Shown here: positions 1 through 8,280 of the stretch, piece by piece
Position numbering within the stretch: position 1 is the stretch's first letter
Layout of the letters: each line of letters begins with the position of its first letter
From: Cytophagales bacterium
GTDB taxonomy: Bacteria > Bacteroidota > Bacteroidia > Cytophagales > Spirosomataceae
Assembly: GCA_013298025.1 (NCBI GenBank)
Contig: JAAFJE010000001.1
Span: forward strand, 372,001 to 436,000
Reading direction: 5' to 3'
Length of the DNA: 64,000 nt
The notes under the pieces: generated by a model
Told to the model about the DNA's origin: nothing
The model's input: the letters and a program-made list of their open reading frames with translations, nothing else
Databases searched by the model: none
Program-made: the position numbers and the translations under genes

Positions 1-116
1 TGGACAAGTTCTTCTACGATGGTATTCCATTCGCCACAAGACGGACAACGCCCTAGCCATTTGGGCGGTTGATGACCACAATTTTGACAGAAAAAAGAGG
101 TTTTTGTTTTTGCCAT
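1..116 (-). CDS. radA: RadA/Sms DNA repair ATPase, N-terminal fragment (partial)
   Basis: The reverse strand reads from an ATG at 116 into the window edge. The 38 visible residues start MAKTKTSFFC and contain a four-cysteine zinc finger, C10-x2-C13 and C24-x2-C27, followed by GEWNTIVEE. This is the standard N-terminus of RadA/Sms, the RecA-like helicase that processes branched recombination intermediates. The Walker motifs, KNRFG motif and Lon-like domain lie outside the window, so only the zinc finger is seen. The gene is too short here for automatic ORF calling. Identification is confident because the finger plus GEWN signature is highly conserved. Confidence 0.88.
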   Translation of the reverse strand, partial: MAKTKTSFFCQNCGHQPPKWLGRCPSCGEWNTIVEELV

Positions 117-549
117 AAAATAAATCAAAAAATGCGTCTGCTTGAAAAAACTTAACTAACTGATTGTTAAACGAATAATCAAGCCTTCGGTAAATTATTG
201 CATTTATTAGTTTGATTAGAATTTTTCTAATAACTAATTGCCATTCACTAAATATTATGAAAAAATGCTTCAGAATCGTATGAGATAAAGCTTTTCTATC
301 GTTATCTTGCCGTTGCTAAGGGCATTTGAACAGTACACCTTTGCCATACATCGCATAAAATTACCTTATTATGATAGGAATATTGCAAGGTAAACGACAA
401 ATCCTTAGTAAAGTTTTAAACCTTGTTGGTACAACAAGCAAGTAGTGGTAAAAGCCAAGTTAGGTGTCTTTAGCTTAACGCATCTTTTACAGACACAATC
501 TTTAGTACTAAAACTCAATTTCCATTTTAATCTTTTAAAAAATTTCACA
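117..549. other. Intergenic region between radA and the outer-membrane barrel gene
   Basis: No gene is supported here. The stretch is AT-rich and must hold the radA promoter (reverse) and the promoter of the barrel gene (forward). I found no clean TTTG-N19-TAnnTTTG pair for either. The one clear structure is the short inverted repeat at 422-438. Confidence 0.5.
422..438. promoter_or_regulatory. Short perfect inverted repeat upstream of the outer-membrane barrel gene
   Basis: CTTGTTG at 422-428 is followed by GTA and its exact reverse complement CAACAAG at 432-438. It lies about 110 bases before the chosen start at 550. It could be a dimeric repressor site or a small leader hairpin. The function is a guess; only the symmetry is seen. 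Confidence 0.3.
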
Positions 550-1182
550 ATGATGAAGAAAAAACTTAGCACATTACTCGCTTTGCTTTTGATGGTAACA
601 TTTGCTTCGAAGGCACAATTGATCGTAGTTGGTTTGAAAGGCGGTGTCAACCTTTCACAATTAAGCCTAGGTTCTAATTTCAGCACAAACGTGCAAGAAA
701 GCTTGAAAACGCAAACAGGTTATGTAGCGGGGGTTTATGCCAGAGTAGGAAAATTGTTATTTATCCAGCCTGAGCTACTCGTTTCTGCCAAAGGTGGTTC
801 TGTGGATGTTTTAAAGTCTGGTACGCCCACTTCAGTAAACATTCAATACACCAACATTGATGTACCTGTATTGATTGGCTACAAATTCGGATTGCTCAGA
901 ATCAACGCTGGCCCTATTGCCTCTTTCAATGTAAGTAGCTCTAATGAACTTGCTACACAATTTGGAAGCATCATCGGGTCGAGTGGCAACAACGTGGGCG
1001 ATACTTTTAAGTCGGCTGCTTGGGGCTATCAAGCTGGGGGTGGTGTCGATATTGGCTCACTTTCATTGGATGTACGTTACGAAGGTAGCTTATCGAATGT
1101 AACAGCCTTGAGTGCTACTGGACTTACATTCAGCCAGAAAGCTAGTGTATGGCAAGTGACGTTAGGATTGAGAATTTTGTAA
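550..1182 (+). CDS. Secreted outer-membrane beta-barrel protein (PorT-like)
   Basis: The 210-residue protein starts MMKKKLSTLLALLLMV and has a signal peptide ending near SKAQ. The rest alternates polar and hydrophobic residues, with glycine-rich strands such as VGLKGGVNLSQLSLG and a final strand WQVTLGLRIL, typical of the Bacteroidota outer-membrane protein beta-barrel family (OMP_b-brl_2). The open frame runs back to 445, but the signal peptide sits directly after the ATG at 550, so that start is preferred. Such proteins are small 8-10 strand barrels of mostly unknown function; PorT of the type IX secretion system belongs to the wider family but I cannot claim that role. A strong terminator follows at 1195. 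Confidence 0.8.
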   Translation: MMKKKLSTLLALLLMVTFASKAQLIVVGLKGGVNLSQLSLGSNFSTNVQESLKTQTGYVAGVYARVGKLLFIQPELLVSAKGGSVDVLKSGTPTSVNIQYTNIDVPVLIGYKFGLLRINAGPIASFNVSSSNELATQFGSIIGSSGNNVGDTFKSAAWGYQAGGGVDIGSLSLDVRYEGSLSNVTALSATGLTFSQKASVWQVTLGLRIL

Positions 1183-1194
1183 TTGCATAAAAAA

Positions 1195-1223
1195 ACACCC
1201 TCCTGAAAATTTCGGGAGGGTGT
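1195..1223. terminator. Hairpin terminator between convergent genes
   Basis: ACACCCTCC at 1195-1203 pairs with GGAGGGTGT at 1215-1223; the inner bases GAAA/TTTC extend the stem. A run of A upstream gives a U tract on the reverse strand, so it probably serves both the barrel gene and the LytTR gene. Confidence 0.75.
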
Positions 1224-1375
1224 GAGTTATTCACCTAACCACTAAAATAGTTCTTTTTATATGTGCTGTTCGCTTATCAGCTACTTATATTTCTTTTCAA
1301 AGTAAGGACTAGCCTTTTGTTATACTTCATTGTGGGTTTAGAGGCTTTTCACCAAAATTTTTAGTTACCATAGAA

Positions 1376-1765
1376 CTAAATTTGTCTTCTAATAAATTCG
1401 GCTACTTCAAGCTCAAAATCTTGCCTTCTTCTTCTTGATATTTCAATCCGAGTGCCGTTCATCAGTGTTACGAATGGGTCAACTTTGGTTTGGTACGACA
1501 TCACAAAGTGCATATTTACCAAATAAGATTTATGGATTCTTACAAAATCATTGGCTAAACACGTTTCGGCAAATTCCTTCAATGTCTTTGAGAGTAAGAC
1601 TGTTTTACCATTGGCAAAATGAAACAAAGTATAATTGCTTACTGCTTCGAGATACAATATTTCTGATAGTTCAAATGAAGTTTTCTTTCTATCAATTGCG
1701 AGTTGAGCTTGTGCCTTTTTTTTATACTGACCAAAAAGCGGCATATTCATCAGGGTACTTTGCAT
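1376..1765 (-). CDS. LytTR-domain DNA-binding protein without receiver domain
   Basis: A 129-residue protein from the first ATG (1765); the open frame reaches a TTG at 1816 but the ATG gives the more ordinary start. Residues about 30-127 form a LytTR domain: the ILYLEAVSNYTLFHF strand-helix, KTLKEF, the FVRIHKSYLVN signature and a basic end, ISRRRRQDFE. LytTR proteins bind paired direct repeats in DNA, usually as the output half of AlgR/AgrA response regulators. There is no CheY-like receiver, so this is a stand-alone binder, a common type in Bacteroidota. No histidine kinase lies next to it. Its targets cannot be read from the sequence. Confidence 0.85.
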   Translation of the reverse strand: MQSTLMNMPLFGQYKKKAQAQLAIDRKKTSFELSEILYLEAVSNYTLFHFANGKTVLLSKTLKEFAETCLANDFVRIHKSYLVNMHFVMSYQTKVDPFVTLMNGTRIEISRRRRQDFELEVAEFIRRQI

Positions 1766-1926
1766 ATTGTTCTTTGGGCTAAGTAATTTATCTATTTTGA
1801 TGATACAAAGTAACAACAGCCAACGCAGGATTTTTAGCGTAGATATACCAGTTTTATAAAAACAGGTATTTATACGCTAAACTACGTAATTACGCTTCAC
1901 GCTTATTTTACCAGTAAAAATTGGGA

Positions 1927-3639
1927 CTACGGCTCTTTTTTCAATAGAATCTTTTGCAAAAGTGCCAATGGAAGCATACCATTGCTGAGGAGTGTATCAT
2001 GGAACTGCTTGAGAGAGAAAGTCTTGCCTATTTGTTTACGATAGGTTTTTCGTAGGGAAAGAATTTGTATTTTTCCAAGCGAATACGACAAATACCCAGG
2101 GTCATACGTGCCTCTTAGGGCTTCTTCGTAGGCTGGTTTGGGGGCATAATAGGCATTGTCGATAAAAAATTGCGTACTTTTTGCAACGCTCCAACCGTGG
2201 GTATGTTGTTGAATAGAAACAATGAGCCGGCATAAACGCAACAACGACTCAGCCAATTGTGCCATACGGTACTTGGCTCTTACTACAGGTTGCTGTCCTC
2301 CGAAGCCTTCTTCCCACATCATTTGCTCGGTATAATGTGCCCAGCCTTCTATGAAAGCATAACTCCCAAACAGCTTTCTTAGCTTACTCACCTTCGATTG
2401 TTTGAGCTGTAAAAACTGCACATAATGCCCTGGGTACGCCTCATGAATAGAAATCATTTCGATGGTGTAACGGTTAAACATCGTGAGCCATTCTGCTTGT
2501 TGCTGGGGTGTCCAACGGGCAGATGGCGGCGTAATGTAATAATAAGCTTCGCCAGCTTGGGGCATTTCAAATGCTCCGGGGGTATCCATCGCAGCCGTTG
2601 CTCCTAACAAAAAAGGGGGTGTAGCCACTACCTTAGCTCGTACTTCTGATGGCACTGTGACGAGTTGTTTTGCCACAACAAACTGCCGAATGGCTTCGCA
2701 GGATTGTCGGGTAAAATGTATCAAATCGTTGGCAGTGGGGTGTTCTTGCTGGATTTGTCGGAATACCGCTTGAGGCGACAAACGAGGATTAACCACACGA
2801 GCCGCCTGAGCAAAGGCTTGCTGCTCGGCACGTAGCTGTGCCATGCCTATTGCTAGTAGCTCATTGGGGGGCAGGTCTAATGCTTCATTGAGCTTGAGCA
2901 TTATACGGTACTTGCCCTCACCAAGGGCAAAAGATGCCTTGGCTTGAGTATAGTTTTGTAAGAAAGTGGCAAAATCGGCTAAGGCTACAGCCGCCTGTTT
3001 TGTGGCGAGATTCAGGGCAATTTGTACCTTTTTTTTATATACCTTCTGAAAAGCCTTTGGCACTTGCTTGGCATGATACACAGCCATTTGTCGGAAAGCC
3101 TCTGTCGCCAAGGTTATTTCTTCCTTAAAATTATGCCTACTCATATTGGCTTTAGCCTGAGCCATCAGCCTCGGAATTTGTTGTTCTACCCGCAAAACAG
3201 CCTCCGCTCGTTCTTCCAGCGAAGCATAATGACGCTTGAGGTAAGGCGTTATGTCAACCGCCTGCCAATACACCATGGGGCGTTCGTACAGGTGCAGTTC
3301 ATTGTGCTGAAATACCTGATTTTGAAGCTGGTTTTGTAAAAGTTGGTAATCAATTTTTCTATCTTCCGAAAGCTCAAGGCTATCTATTTCTGCGAGTTGT
3401 CTTTGTAACGTGACTACTTTGTTAAGATATACTCGACGAGCATCGGCACTGCAATCCGCTACTTGTCCGTCGTATTCATGCAACCCTGCCGCTACACCTA
3501 CTTGTGGTTGTGCCTGTAAATATAGTTGTATAAACGCTTCGGCAAGGACATCGAATTGTTGATTGGCCTTGTTCCAGCTACAGGCATGAAGCATCAATAC
3601 ACAGCCCAAGCAAATGCTGTAAACACATTTCTGGTACAT
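1927..3639 (-). CDS. DUF885 family lipoprotein, putative zinc metallopeptidase
   Basis: The 570-residue protein begins with a lipoprotein signal peptide ending LHAC/S, placing it on the cell-envelope surface. The body is alpha-helical DUF885, a family of putative M32-like metallopeptidases. The metal-binding HEAYPGH motif is near residues 398-404, followed by a downstream helix containing EGWAHYTEQMMWEE that should supply the third ligand. Length fits the family (550-600 residues). It is divergent from lysS and shares its upstream region. Substrate is unknown; a peptidase of peptides or peptidoglycan cross-links is the usual guess. Confidence 0.85.
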   Translation of the reverse strand: MYQKCVYSICLGCVLMLHACSWNKANQQFDVLAEAFIQLYLQAQPQVGVAAGLHEYDGQVADCSADARRVYLNKVVTLQRQLAEIDSLELSEDRKIDYQLLQNQLQNQVFQHNELHLYERPMVYWQAVDITPYLKRHYASLEERAEAVLRVEQQIPRLMAQAKANMSRHNFKEEITLATEAFRQMAVYHAKQVPKAFQKVYKKKVQIALNLATKQAAVALADFATFLQNYTQAKASFALGEGKYRIMLKLNEALDLPPNELLAIGMAQLRAEQQAFAQAARVVNPRLSPQAVFRQIQQEHPTANDLIHFTRQSCEAIRQFVVAKQLVTVPSEVRAKVVATPPFLLGATAAMDTPGAFEMPQAGEAYYYITPPSARWTPQQQAEWLTMFNRYTIEMISIHEAYPGHYVQFLQLKQSKVSKLRKLFGSYAFIEGWAHYTEQMMWEEGFGGQQPVVRAKYRMAQLAESLLRLCRLIVSIQQHTHGWSVAKSTQFFIDNAYYAPKPAYEEALRGTYDPGYLSYSLGKIQILSLRKTYRKQIGKTFSLKQFHDTLLSNGMLPLALLQKILLKKEP

Positions 3640-3686
3640 TTTTTTCGTTTTTTGCTGAAAGATACCCTCAGACTTTCCTTTCTTGA

Positions 3687-3717
3687 TTTGAAGACCCGTG
3701 ATTTCTCACTAATTTTG
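3687..3717 (+). promoter_or_regulatory. Bacteroidota-type promoter of lysS
   Basis: TTTG at 3687-3690, a 19-base spacer, then TAATTTTG at 3710-3717. This is an exact match to the known Bacteroidota sigma-ABfr consensus (-33 TTTG, -7 TAnnTTTG). The lysS start at 3812 lies about 95 bases downstream. Confidence 0.65.
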
Positions 3718-3811
3718 CAATCTTTATGACATCAAAACAATTGATGTCATCGACAAGTTTGAATTTTATTACGAATATAGTCGTTATGACTAGATAAACG
3801 AACCAAATACA

Positions 3812-5524
3812 ATGCTATCAGAACAAGAAATCCTCCGCCGACAAAAGCGCGAAGACTTGATGCGATTGGGCATAGACCCCTACCCTGCCGAGATGTTTGA
3901 GGTAAACGTAACGGCTGCCGACATTCATCAAAATTACGAAAATAATAAGATTGATTACAAAAGCGTAGCAATTGCAGGTCGTTTGATGAGTTTCAGAATC
4001 ATGGGTAGTGCTTCTTTCGCTGAATTGCAAGATGCGACCGGACGGATTCAATTATATTTCCGTAGAGATGACCTATGCCCTACCGAAGACAAAACGCTTT
4101 ATAATACCGTTTTCAAAAAATTACTTGATATTGGCGATATTGTAGGCGTAAATGGCTTTGTATTTACCACGCAAACGGGCGAAATTTCTATCCACGTAAC
4201 GGAGTTTAAAATTCTGAATAAATCGTTGCGTCCTTTGCCTATCGTAAAAAGAGATGAGGCTGGAAATGTATATGATGGCTTAACCGACCCCGAAATTCGC
4301 TACCGTCAACGGTATGTAGATTTGATTGTGAATCCAGAAGTAAGAGAAATTTTCTTGAAACGTTCTCGGATTGTCACAACCATGCGTTCACTTTTCGACT
4401 CGAAAGGCTGGCTAGAAGTAGAAACGCCTATTTTACAACCGATTCACGGAGGAGCTTCGGCACGTCCTTTCAAAACACACCACAACACCTTGGATATGCC
4501 TTTGTATATGCGTATTGCCAATGAGTTGTACCTCAAACGCCTGATTGTGGGTGGTTTCGATGGGGTGTATGAATTTGGTAAAATGTTCCGTAACGAAGGG
4601 ATGGACAGAACGCACAACCCAGAATTTACATCTTTGGAGTTTTATGTAGCTTACAAAGATTACAACTGGATGATGAATATTACCGAAGAAATTTTTGAGA
4701 AAGTAGCCCTTGCTACCAATGGTAATACCAAAATCAAAGTGGGCGAAAATGAAATTGAGTTTGCTGGTCCATTCGAGCGTTTGACTATTGCTGGTGCAAT
4801 TGAGAAATACACAGGTGTAAATGTTGAAGGCATGGACGAAGCTACTTTGCGTCAGCATTGTCAGCAATGGGGCATCGAGGTAGATGCCAGTATGGGCACA
4901 GGCAAATTGATTGACGAAATTTTTGGCGAAAAAGTAGAAGCCAACCTCATTCAGCCAACGTTTATCATTGATTATCCCGTAGAAATGTCGCCTTTGACCA
5001 AAAAGCACCGCAGCAAACCGGGCTTGGTAGAGCGTTTCGAGTTGTTTGTCAATGGCAAAGAGGTAGCCAATGCTTATTCAGAATTGAACGACCCTATCGA
5101 CCAGCGTGAGCGTTTTGAAGAACAATTGCGTTTGGCCGAGCGTGGCGATGAAGAAGCGATGGCGATGGACGAAGACTTCTTACGTGCTTTAGAATACGGA
5201 ATGCCGCCAACGGCTGGTATTGGTATCGGCATCGACCGCCTTACTATGTTGATGACCAACCAAACAACCATTCAGGAAGTGCTGTTTTTCCCACAGATGC
5301 GTCCTGAGAAAAAAGCTGAGGTATCGACCGATGCCGAATACGAAGCACTGGGCGTACCAACAGAATGGATTCCTGTTTTGCAAAAAATGGGCTTTATGAC
5401 TGTAGCCGCTTTGAAAGAAGCCAACCCCAACAAAGTGTTCAATGATTTGGGCGGTATGCGTAAAAAACTCAAGCTCGACATTCCTGTACCAAGCAAAGAA
5501 AGCGTATTGCAATGGTTTGAATAA
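3812..5524 (+). CDS. lysS: Lysyl-tRNA synthetase, class II
   Basis: The enzyme charges tRNA-Lys with lysine. The N-terminal OB-fold anticodon domain (about residues 55-145) contains the [19 protein letters not shown] strand run. The catalytic core has class II motif 2 ([15 protein letters not shown], about 260-275) and motif 3 ([12 protein letters not shown], about 469-480). At 570 residues it is longer than the roughly 500-residue E. coli enzyme because of a C-terminal tail of about 70 residues after the core, containing [22 protein letters not shown], a helix-hairpin-like segment found in Bacteroidota LysRS. It is monocistronic with its own promoter and terminator. Confidence 0.97.
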   Translation: MLSEQEILRRQKREDLMRLGIDPYPAEMFEVNVTAADIHQNYENNKIDYKSVAIAGRLMSFRIMGSASFAELQDATGRIQLYFRRDDLCPTEDKTLYNTVFKKLLDIGDIVGVNGFVFTTQTGEISIHVTEFKILNKSLRPLPIVKRDEAGNVYDGLTDPEIRYRQRYVDLIVNPEVREIFLKRSRIVTTMRSLFDSKGWLEVETPILQPIHGGASARPFKTHHNTLDMPLYMRIANELYLKRLIVGGFDGVYEFGKMFRNEGMDRTHNPEFTSLEFYVAYKDYNWMMNITEEIFEKVALATNGNTKIKVGENEIEFAGPFERLTIAGAIEKYTGVNVEGMDEATLRQHCQQWGIEVDASMGTGKLIDEIFGEKVEANLIQPTFIIDYPVEMSPLTKKHRSKPGLVERFELFVNGKEVANAYSELNDPIDQRERFEEQLRLAERGDEEAMAMDEDFLRALEYGMPPTAGIGIGIDRLTMLMTNQTTIQEVLFFPQMRPEKKAEVSTDAEYEALGVPTEWIPVLQKMGFMTVAALKEANPNKVFNDLGGMRKKLKLDIPVPSKESVLQWFE

Positions 5525-5537
5525 GCTTAAAAACAGG

Positions 5538-5568
5538 AAAACCTCGGTACAAGTACCGAGGTTTTTTT
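5538..5568 (+). terminator. Rho-independent terminator of lysS
   Basis: AAAACCTCGGTAC at 5538-5550, a two-base loop, then GTACCGAGGTTTT at 5553-5565 and further T residues to 5568. A perfect 13-bp stem with a U tract, 14 bases after the lysS stop. Confidence 0.9.
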
Positions 5569-5670
5569 GATGGGGTAAACTTACCTTTAGAATCCTAATT
5601 ATATAGAAAAATAAATGTTGAAAATCATCGTTTATAGTTCTGTCAATCGAATTCTAGCATCCGAAAAAAA

Positions 5671-5865
5671 CTAGATTTTCTTCACATTTACGGCGTTCAA
5701 TCCACGTTTGCCTTCAGTAACATCAAATGATACTGAATCGTTTTCACGAATCACTGTTGTAGCCAAGCCAGTTACATGTACGAAGATCTCTTCGTTTGAT
5801 TTGTCGTCAATAATGAAACCGAAACCTTTTGATTCGTTGAAAAATTTAACTTTACCAGTTTGCAT
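5671..5865 (-). CDS. Cold-shock domain protein (CspA family), copy 1
   Basis: A 64-residue single OB-fold cold-shock protein starting MQTGKVKFFNESKGFGFI. RNP1 (KGFGFI, residues 13-18) and the RNP2-like strand IFVHVTGL carry the aromatic residues that stack on single-stranded RNA or DNA. It is an RNA chaperone acting in the cytoplasm. A paralogue lies just upstream at 6007 on the same strand, 141 bases away; the two differ at about a third of positions, so this is an old tandem duplication. The AT-rich, hairpin-bearing leader is typical of cold-shock messages. Confidence 0.93.
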   Translation of the reverse strand: MQTGKVKFFNESKGFGFIIDDKSNEEIFVHVTGLATTVIRENDSVSFDVTEGKRGLNAVNVKKI

Positions 5866-5894
5866 AAAAAATAAAATAAAAAATGAAAATAAGA

Positions 5895-5920
5895 AATCCC
5901 AGGCAATAAGGGCTGGGATT
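5895..5920 (-). terminator. Hairpin between the two cold-shock genes
   Basis: AATCCCAG at 5895-5902 pairs perfectly with CTGGGATT at 5913-5920. On the reverse strand it is followed by T-rich sequence, so it may end the upstream cold-shock transcript or be part of the leader of the downstream one. Confidence 0.5.
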
Positions 5921-6006
5921 CCCTACGGATATATAGTTTAGCTTTTGTCTTGACCCTCGCAGATATAAGAAAATCTCACAAGAACAAGGACGATAAAAGA
6001 CAAAAA

Positions 6007-6204
6007 CTATCTGATTTTCTTTACATTAACAGCGTTTAAGCCTTTTTTTCCTTCGATTGTTTCGAAAGAAACTTTGTCGTCTTGGCGAATCTGAACACCG
6101 CCCAAGCCCGTTACGTGAACAAAAACTTCCTGTGCGGTTTTGTCATCTACGATAAAACCAAATCCTTTACTTTCGTTGAAGAATTTTACTGTACCTGTTT
6201 GCAT
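6007..6204 (-). CDS. Cold-shock domain protein (CspA family), copy 2
   Basis: A 65-residue cold-shock protein, MQTGTVKFFNESKGFGFI..., with RNP1 at residues 13-18 and a FVHVTGL RNP2-like strand. It binds single-stranded nucleic acid and melts RNA structure. A TACATTTG -7 element on the reverse strand at 6408-6401 would give an untranslated leader of roughly 190 bases, the arrangement expected for thermosensor leaders of csp genes. It precedes copy 1 on the same strand, and read-through may be limited by the hairpin at 5895-5920. Confidence 0.93.
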   Translation of the reverse strand: MQTGTVKFFNESKGFGFIVDDKTAQEVFVHVTGLGGVQIRQDDKVSFETIEGKKGLNAVNVKKIR

Positions 6205-6400
6205 GATTAAGATAAAAAATTAGTTATAAAGACTTTTAAGCAAGCCTAGCTTGCGGTGAAATAATAGCTCAATAAATGAATGGATTTAATCTAACAAGTA
6301 CTTGATAATCAAAGAGAGGCAACGCTAGAGGAGTTTGACGGACTCTTGAAAACTGGTAACTTTGGACTAGGAAATCTGACCATTAAGAACTATCTTTTAC

Positions 6401-6408
6401 CAAATGTA
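6401..6408 (-). promoter_or_regulatory. Candidate -7 element for cold-shock gene copy 2
   Basis: TACATTTG on the reverse strand matches TAnnTTTG. No convincing -33 TTTG sits at the usual spacing, so this is a weaker call than the lysS promoter. It would give a leader of about 190 bases. Confidence 0.4.
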
Positions 6409-6748
6409 GGCATAATTTTATACAATCCTAGCTATTCGGATGTTTTTTTTTGAAATTTAAGTAAAAATACCTTGTAAAAAACCAAATATGAGCTTTTCAA
6501 CAAGTATAAATTAAGTATTTTTGAATTTTTATACAATTTTACAATTATTTGATTATAAATATTTTATCTGCTATCGCTTTTGGTAGTTTACCAATATACT
6601 GGCTACAATTGCCGAAAGTTCTTCCTTTTTTAATACAAATTATCACAACATACAACACAAGCTTTTTCATAGCTGGATAACTAACTCATTTACAAGCTTT
6701 TTGTAAAAATACTTTTGTATAAAAAATTTCTATTTATAATAATTTTAT

Positions 6749-6756
6749 TAAATTTG
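6749..6756 (+). promoter_or_regulatory. Candidate -7 element for the PspC-like gene
   Basis: TAAATTTG matches TAnnTTTG, 66 bases before the ATG at 6823. The upstream TTTC at 6727-6730 is one mismatch from TTTG at an 18-base spacing. Confidence 0.35.
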
Positions 6757-6822
6757 TTTAGGATTATTCTAAGGGTATAGTTTTACTGTACTCTTGCACC
6801 ACCATAAAACCTCATCCATCCA

Positions 6823-7044
6823 ATGCTTAGACTTAAATACTTCGTTGAACAACACGTTTTTGGCGTATGTACTCGGATTGGAGAAAAGTTTGGTATTTCT
6901 ATCGGAAGTATCAGGCTCTATTTTATTTACACTTCGTTCATCACAATGGGGTCGCCTATTATTTTGTACCTTATTCTTGCGTTTTGGATGAACATTCGTA
7001 AATACCTACGCCAACGCAACCATCCTACTGTTTGGGAATGGTAA
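6823..7044 (+). CDS. Small PspC-domain membrane protein
   Basis: A 73-residue protein, MLRLKYFVEQHVFGVCTRIGEKFG..., with a PspC-like N-terminal segment (FGVCTRIGEKFGISIGSIRLYFIY) and one or two hydrophobic stretches around residues 30-52. It ends basic and tryptophan-rich (RKYLRQRNHPTVWEW). Short PspC-family proteins of this size are frequent in Cytophagales. In proteobacteria PspC is an inner-membrane part of the phage-shock stress response; here no PspA or PspB is nearby, so the role is open. It ends one base before the convergent glycosyltransferase. Confidence 0.7.
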   Translation: MLRLKYFVEQHVFGVCTRIGEKFGISIGSIRLYFIYTSFITMGSPIILYLILAFWMNIRKYLRQRNHPTVWEW

Positions 7045-7045
7045 G

Positions 7046-8062
7046 CTACCTCTTTTTTGTAGAAGGCAAATCGCTAAACTTGCGCTGTTTCTTGGCAAAA
7101 TACGCCCACACAATGCTATGAGCATACAACTGCACTGTTTTCTTACGAGCGATTGCCTTCCTTTGCCGATGCCAAGCACCCAATCGCTTGTAAAAACCTC
7201 CGTGTGCCTGCACTACTGCCCAGCAATCTTTCCAACCTGTAGCCCATAACAATTGAAGGCCCGCCAGTCCATCGAGGGTAAGCCGCCATAATATCACCCA
7301 AAAAACTTGGGTTGTAGGAAGGTTTTTGTAGAGCATAGCTAATCCATTTCTAAAATTAAGATACGTTTTAAAAGGATTGGATTTATGCAACGTTCCTCCG
7401 CCTACATGGTAAATAGTAGCCTCACCGCAGTAAAACACCCGATGCCCCGATGCTTGCAAACGCCAACACAAATCTATCTCTTCCATGTGTGCAAAAAATA
7501 GCCCATCGAAACCACCCACTTCCCAAAACGCCGCCGCTCTGATAAACATACAAGCCCCTGTGGCCCAAAAAACTTCACGGGTATCATCGTACTGTCCTTG
7601 GTCTTCTTCTACCGTGTCGAATAGGCGACCACGGCAAAAAGGATAGCCCCATTTGTCTAAATATCCTCCTGCTGCACCAGCATATTCAAAATGCGTTTGG
7701 CGGTTGAAATCTTTGATTTTGGGCTGACAAGCGGCTATCTGGGCGTTGCTTTCGAGCAATGCAAACATGGGTTCGAGCCAACGAGGCGTAACTTCGATGT
7801 CGGAATTTAACAATACATAATATTTCGCCTTTATTTGTGCCAACGCTTCATTGTAGCCTTGGGCATAGCCCCGATTTTGAGCCAAAGCGATGAGTTGCAC
7901 CGCAGGAAAATGCGTTCGGACAAAAGCCAACGATTGGTCGGTTGAGGCATTATCAGCCACATAAATTTGGGCATTTGACGAGTGAGCTAGTACCGAAGGT
8001 AAGAAAGCTTTGAGAAAAGCTAGGCCATTATAATTGAGAATAACAACAGCAATGTTGGTCAT
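7046..8062 (-). CDS. Glycosyltransferase family 2
   Basis: A 338-residue GT-A fold enzyme. The N-terminus AVVILNYNG, ADNASTDQS (about 36-44) and the metal-binding region LLNSDIEV (about 90-97) form the nucleotide-sugar site; the acceptor half has GGFDGLFFAHMEEIDLCWRL, with the ED-type catalytic acid typical of rhamnosyltransferase-like GT2 enzymes (WbbL/RfbN type). It probably adds a sugar to a surface polysaccharide or lipid carrier at the inner face of the membrane. It is not in a glycan cluster here. Donor and acceptor are not predictable. Confidence 0.88.
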   Translation of the reverse strand: MTNIAVVILNYNGLAFLKAFLPSVLAHSSNAQIYVADNASTDQSLAFVRTHFPAVQLIALAQNRGYAQGYNEALAQIKAKYYVLLNSDIEVTPRWLEPMFALLESNAQIAACQPKIKDFNRQTHFEYAGAAGGYLDKWGYPFCRGRLFDTVEEDQGQYDDTREVFWATGACMFIRAAAFWEVGGFDGLFFAHMEEIDLCWRLQASGHRVFYCGEATIYHVGGGTLHKSNPFKTYLNFRNGLAMLYKNLPTTQVFWVILWRLTLDGLAGLQLLWATGWKDCWAVVQAHGGFYKRLGAWHRQRKAIARKKTVQLYAHSIVWAYFAKKQRKFSDLPSTKKR

Positions 8063-8280
8063 ATTTCAGGTAAAAAAAAGATATAAGCCCCAAATGAAGG
8101 CACAAAGGTAAGCGATTAGTTTGGCTCGGCAGTACTTTTCGCTCGTAGAGATGTGTATATTCGCAATAAAATTGGTAAAAAGTGGGGTTTCTGGCTTCTT
8201 TTTTGTCGAAAAAAAAGACAAAAATGCTTAAATTACCTAAACAAAAGTTTTAGCCATCCCAACACTAAACTTCAAACTAA

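Larger units (their letters stand above)
6205..6822. other. Intergenic region: long csp leader and AT-rich DNA
   Basis: About 618 bases without a supported gene. The left third (to about 6400) is probably the untranslated leader of the cold-shock gene, read leftwards. From about 6420 to 6750 the DNA is strongly AT-rich with homopolymer runs and no reading frame of interest. The right end carries the promoter of the PspC-like gene. Confidence 0.6.

Noticed and set aside
445-549. Upstream extension of the outer-membrane barrel gene to the ATG at 445
   Set aside because: The signal peptide begins directly at the ATG at 550; the 35 extra residues would bury it.
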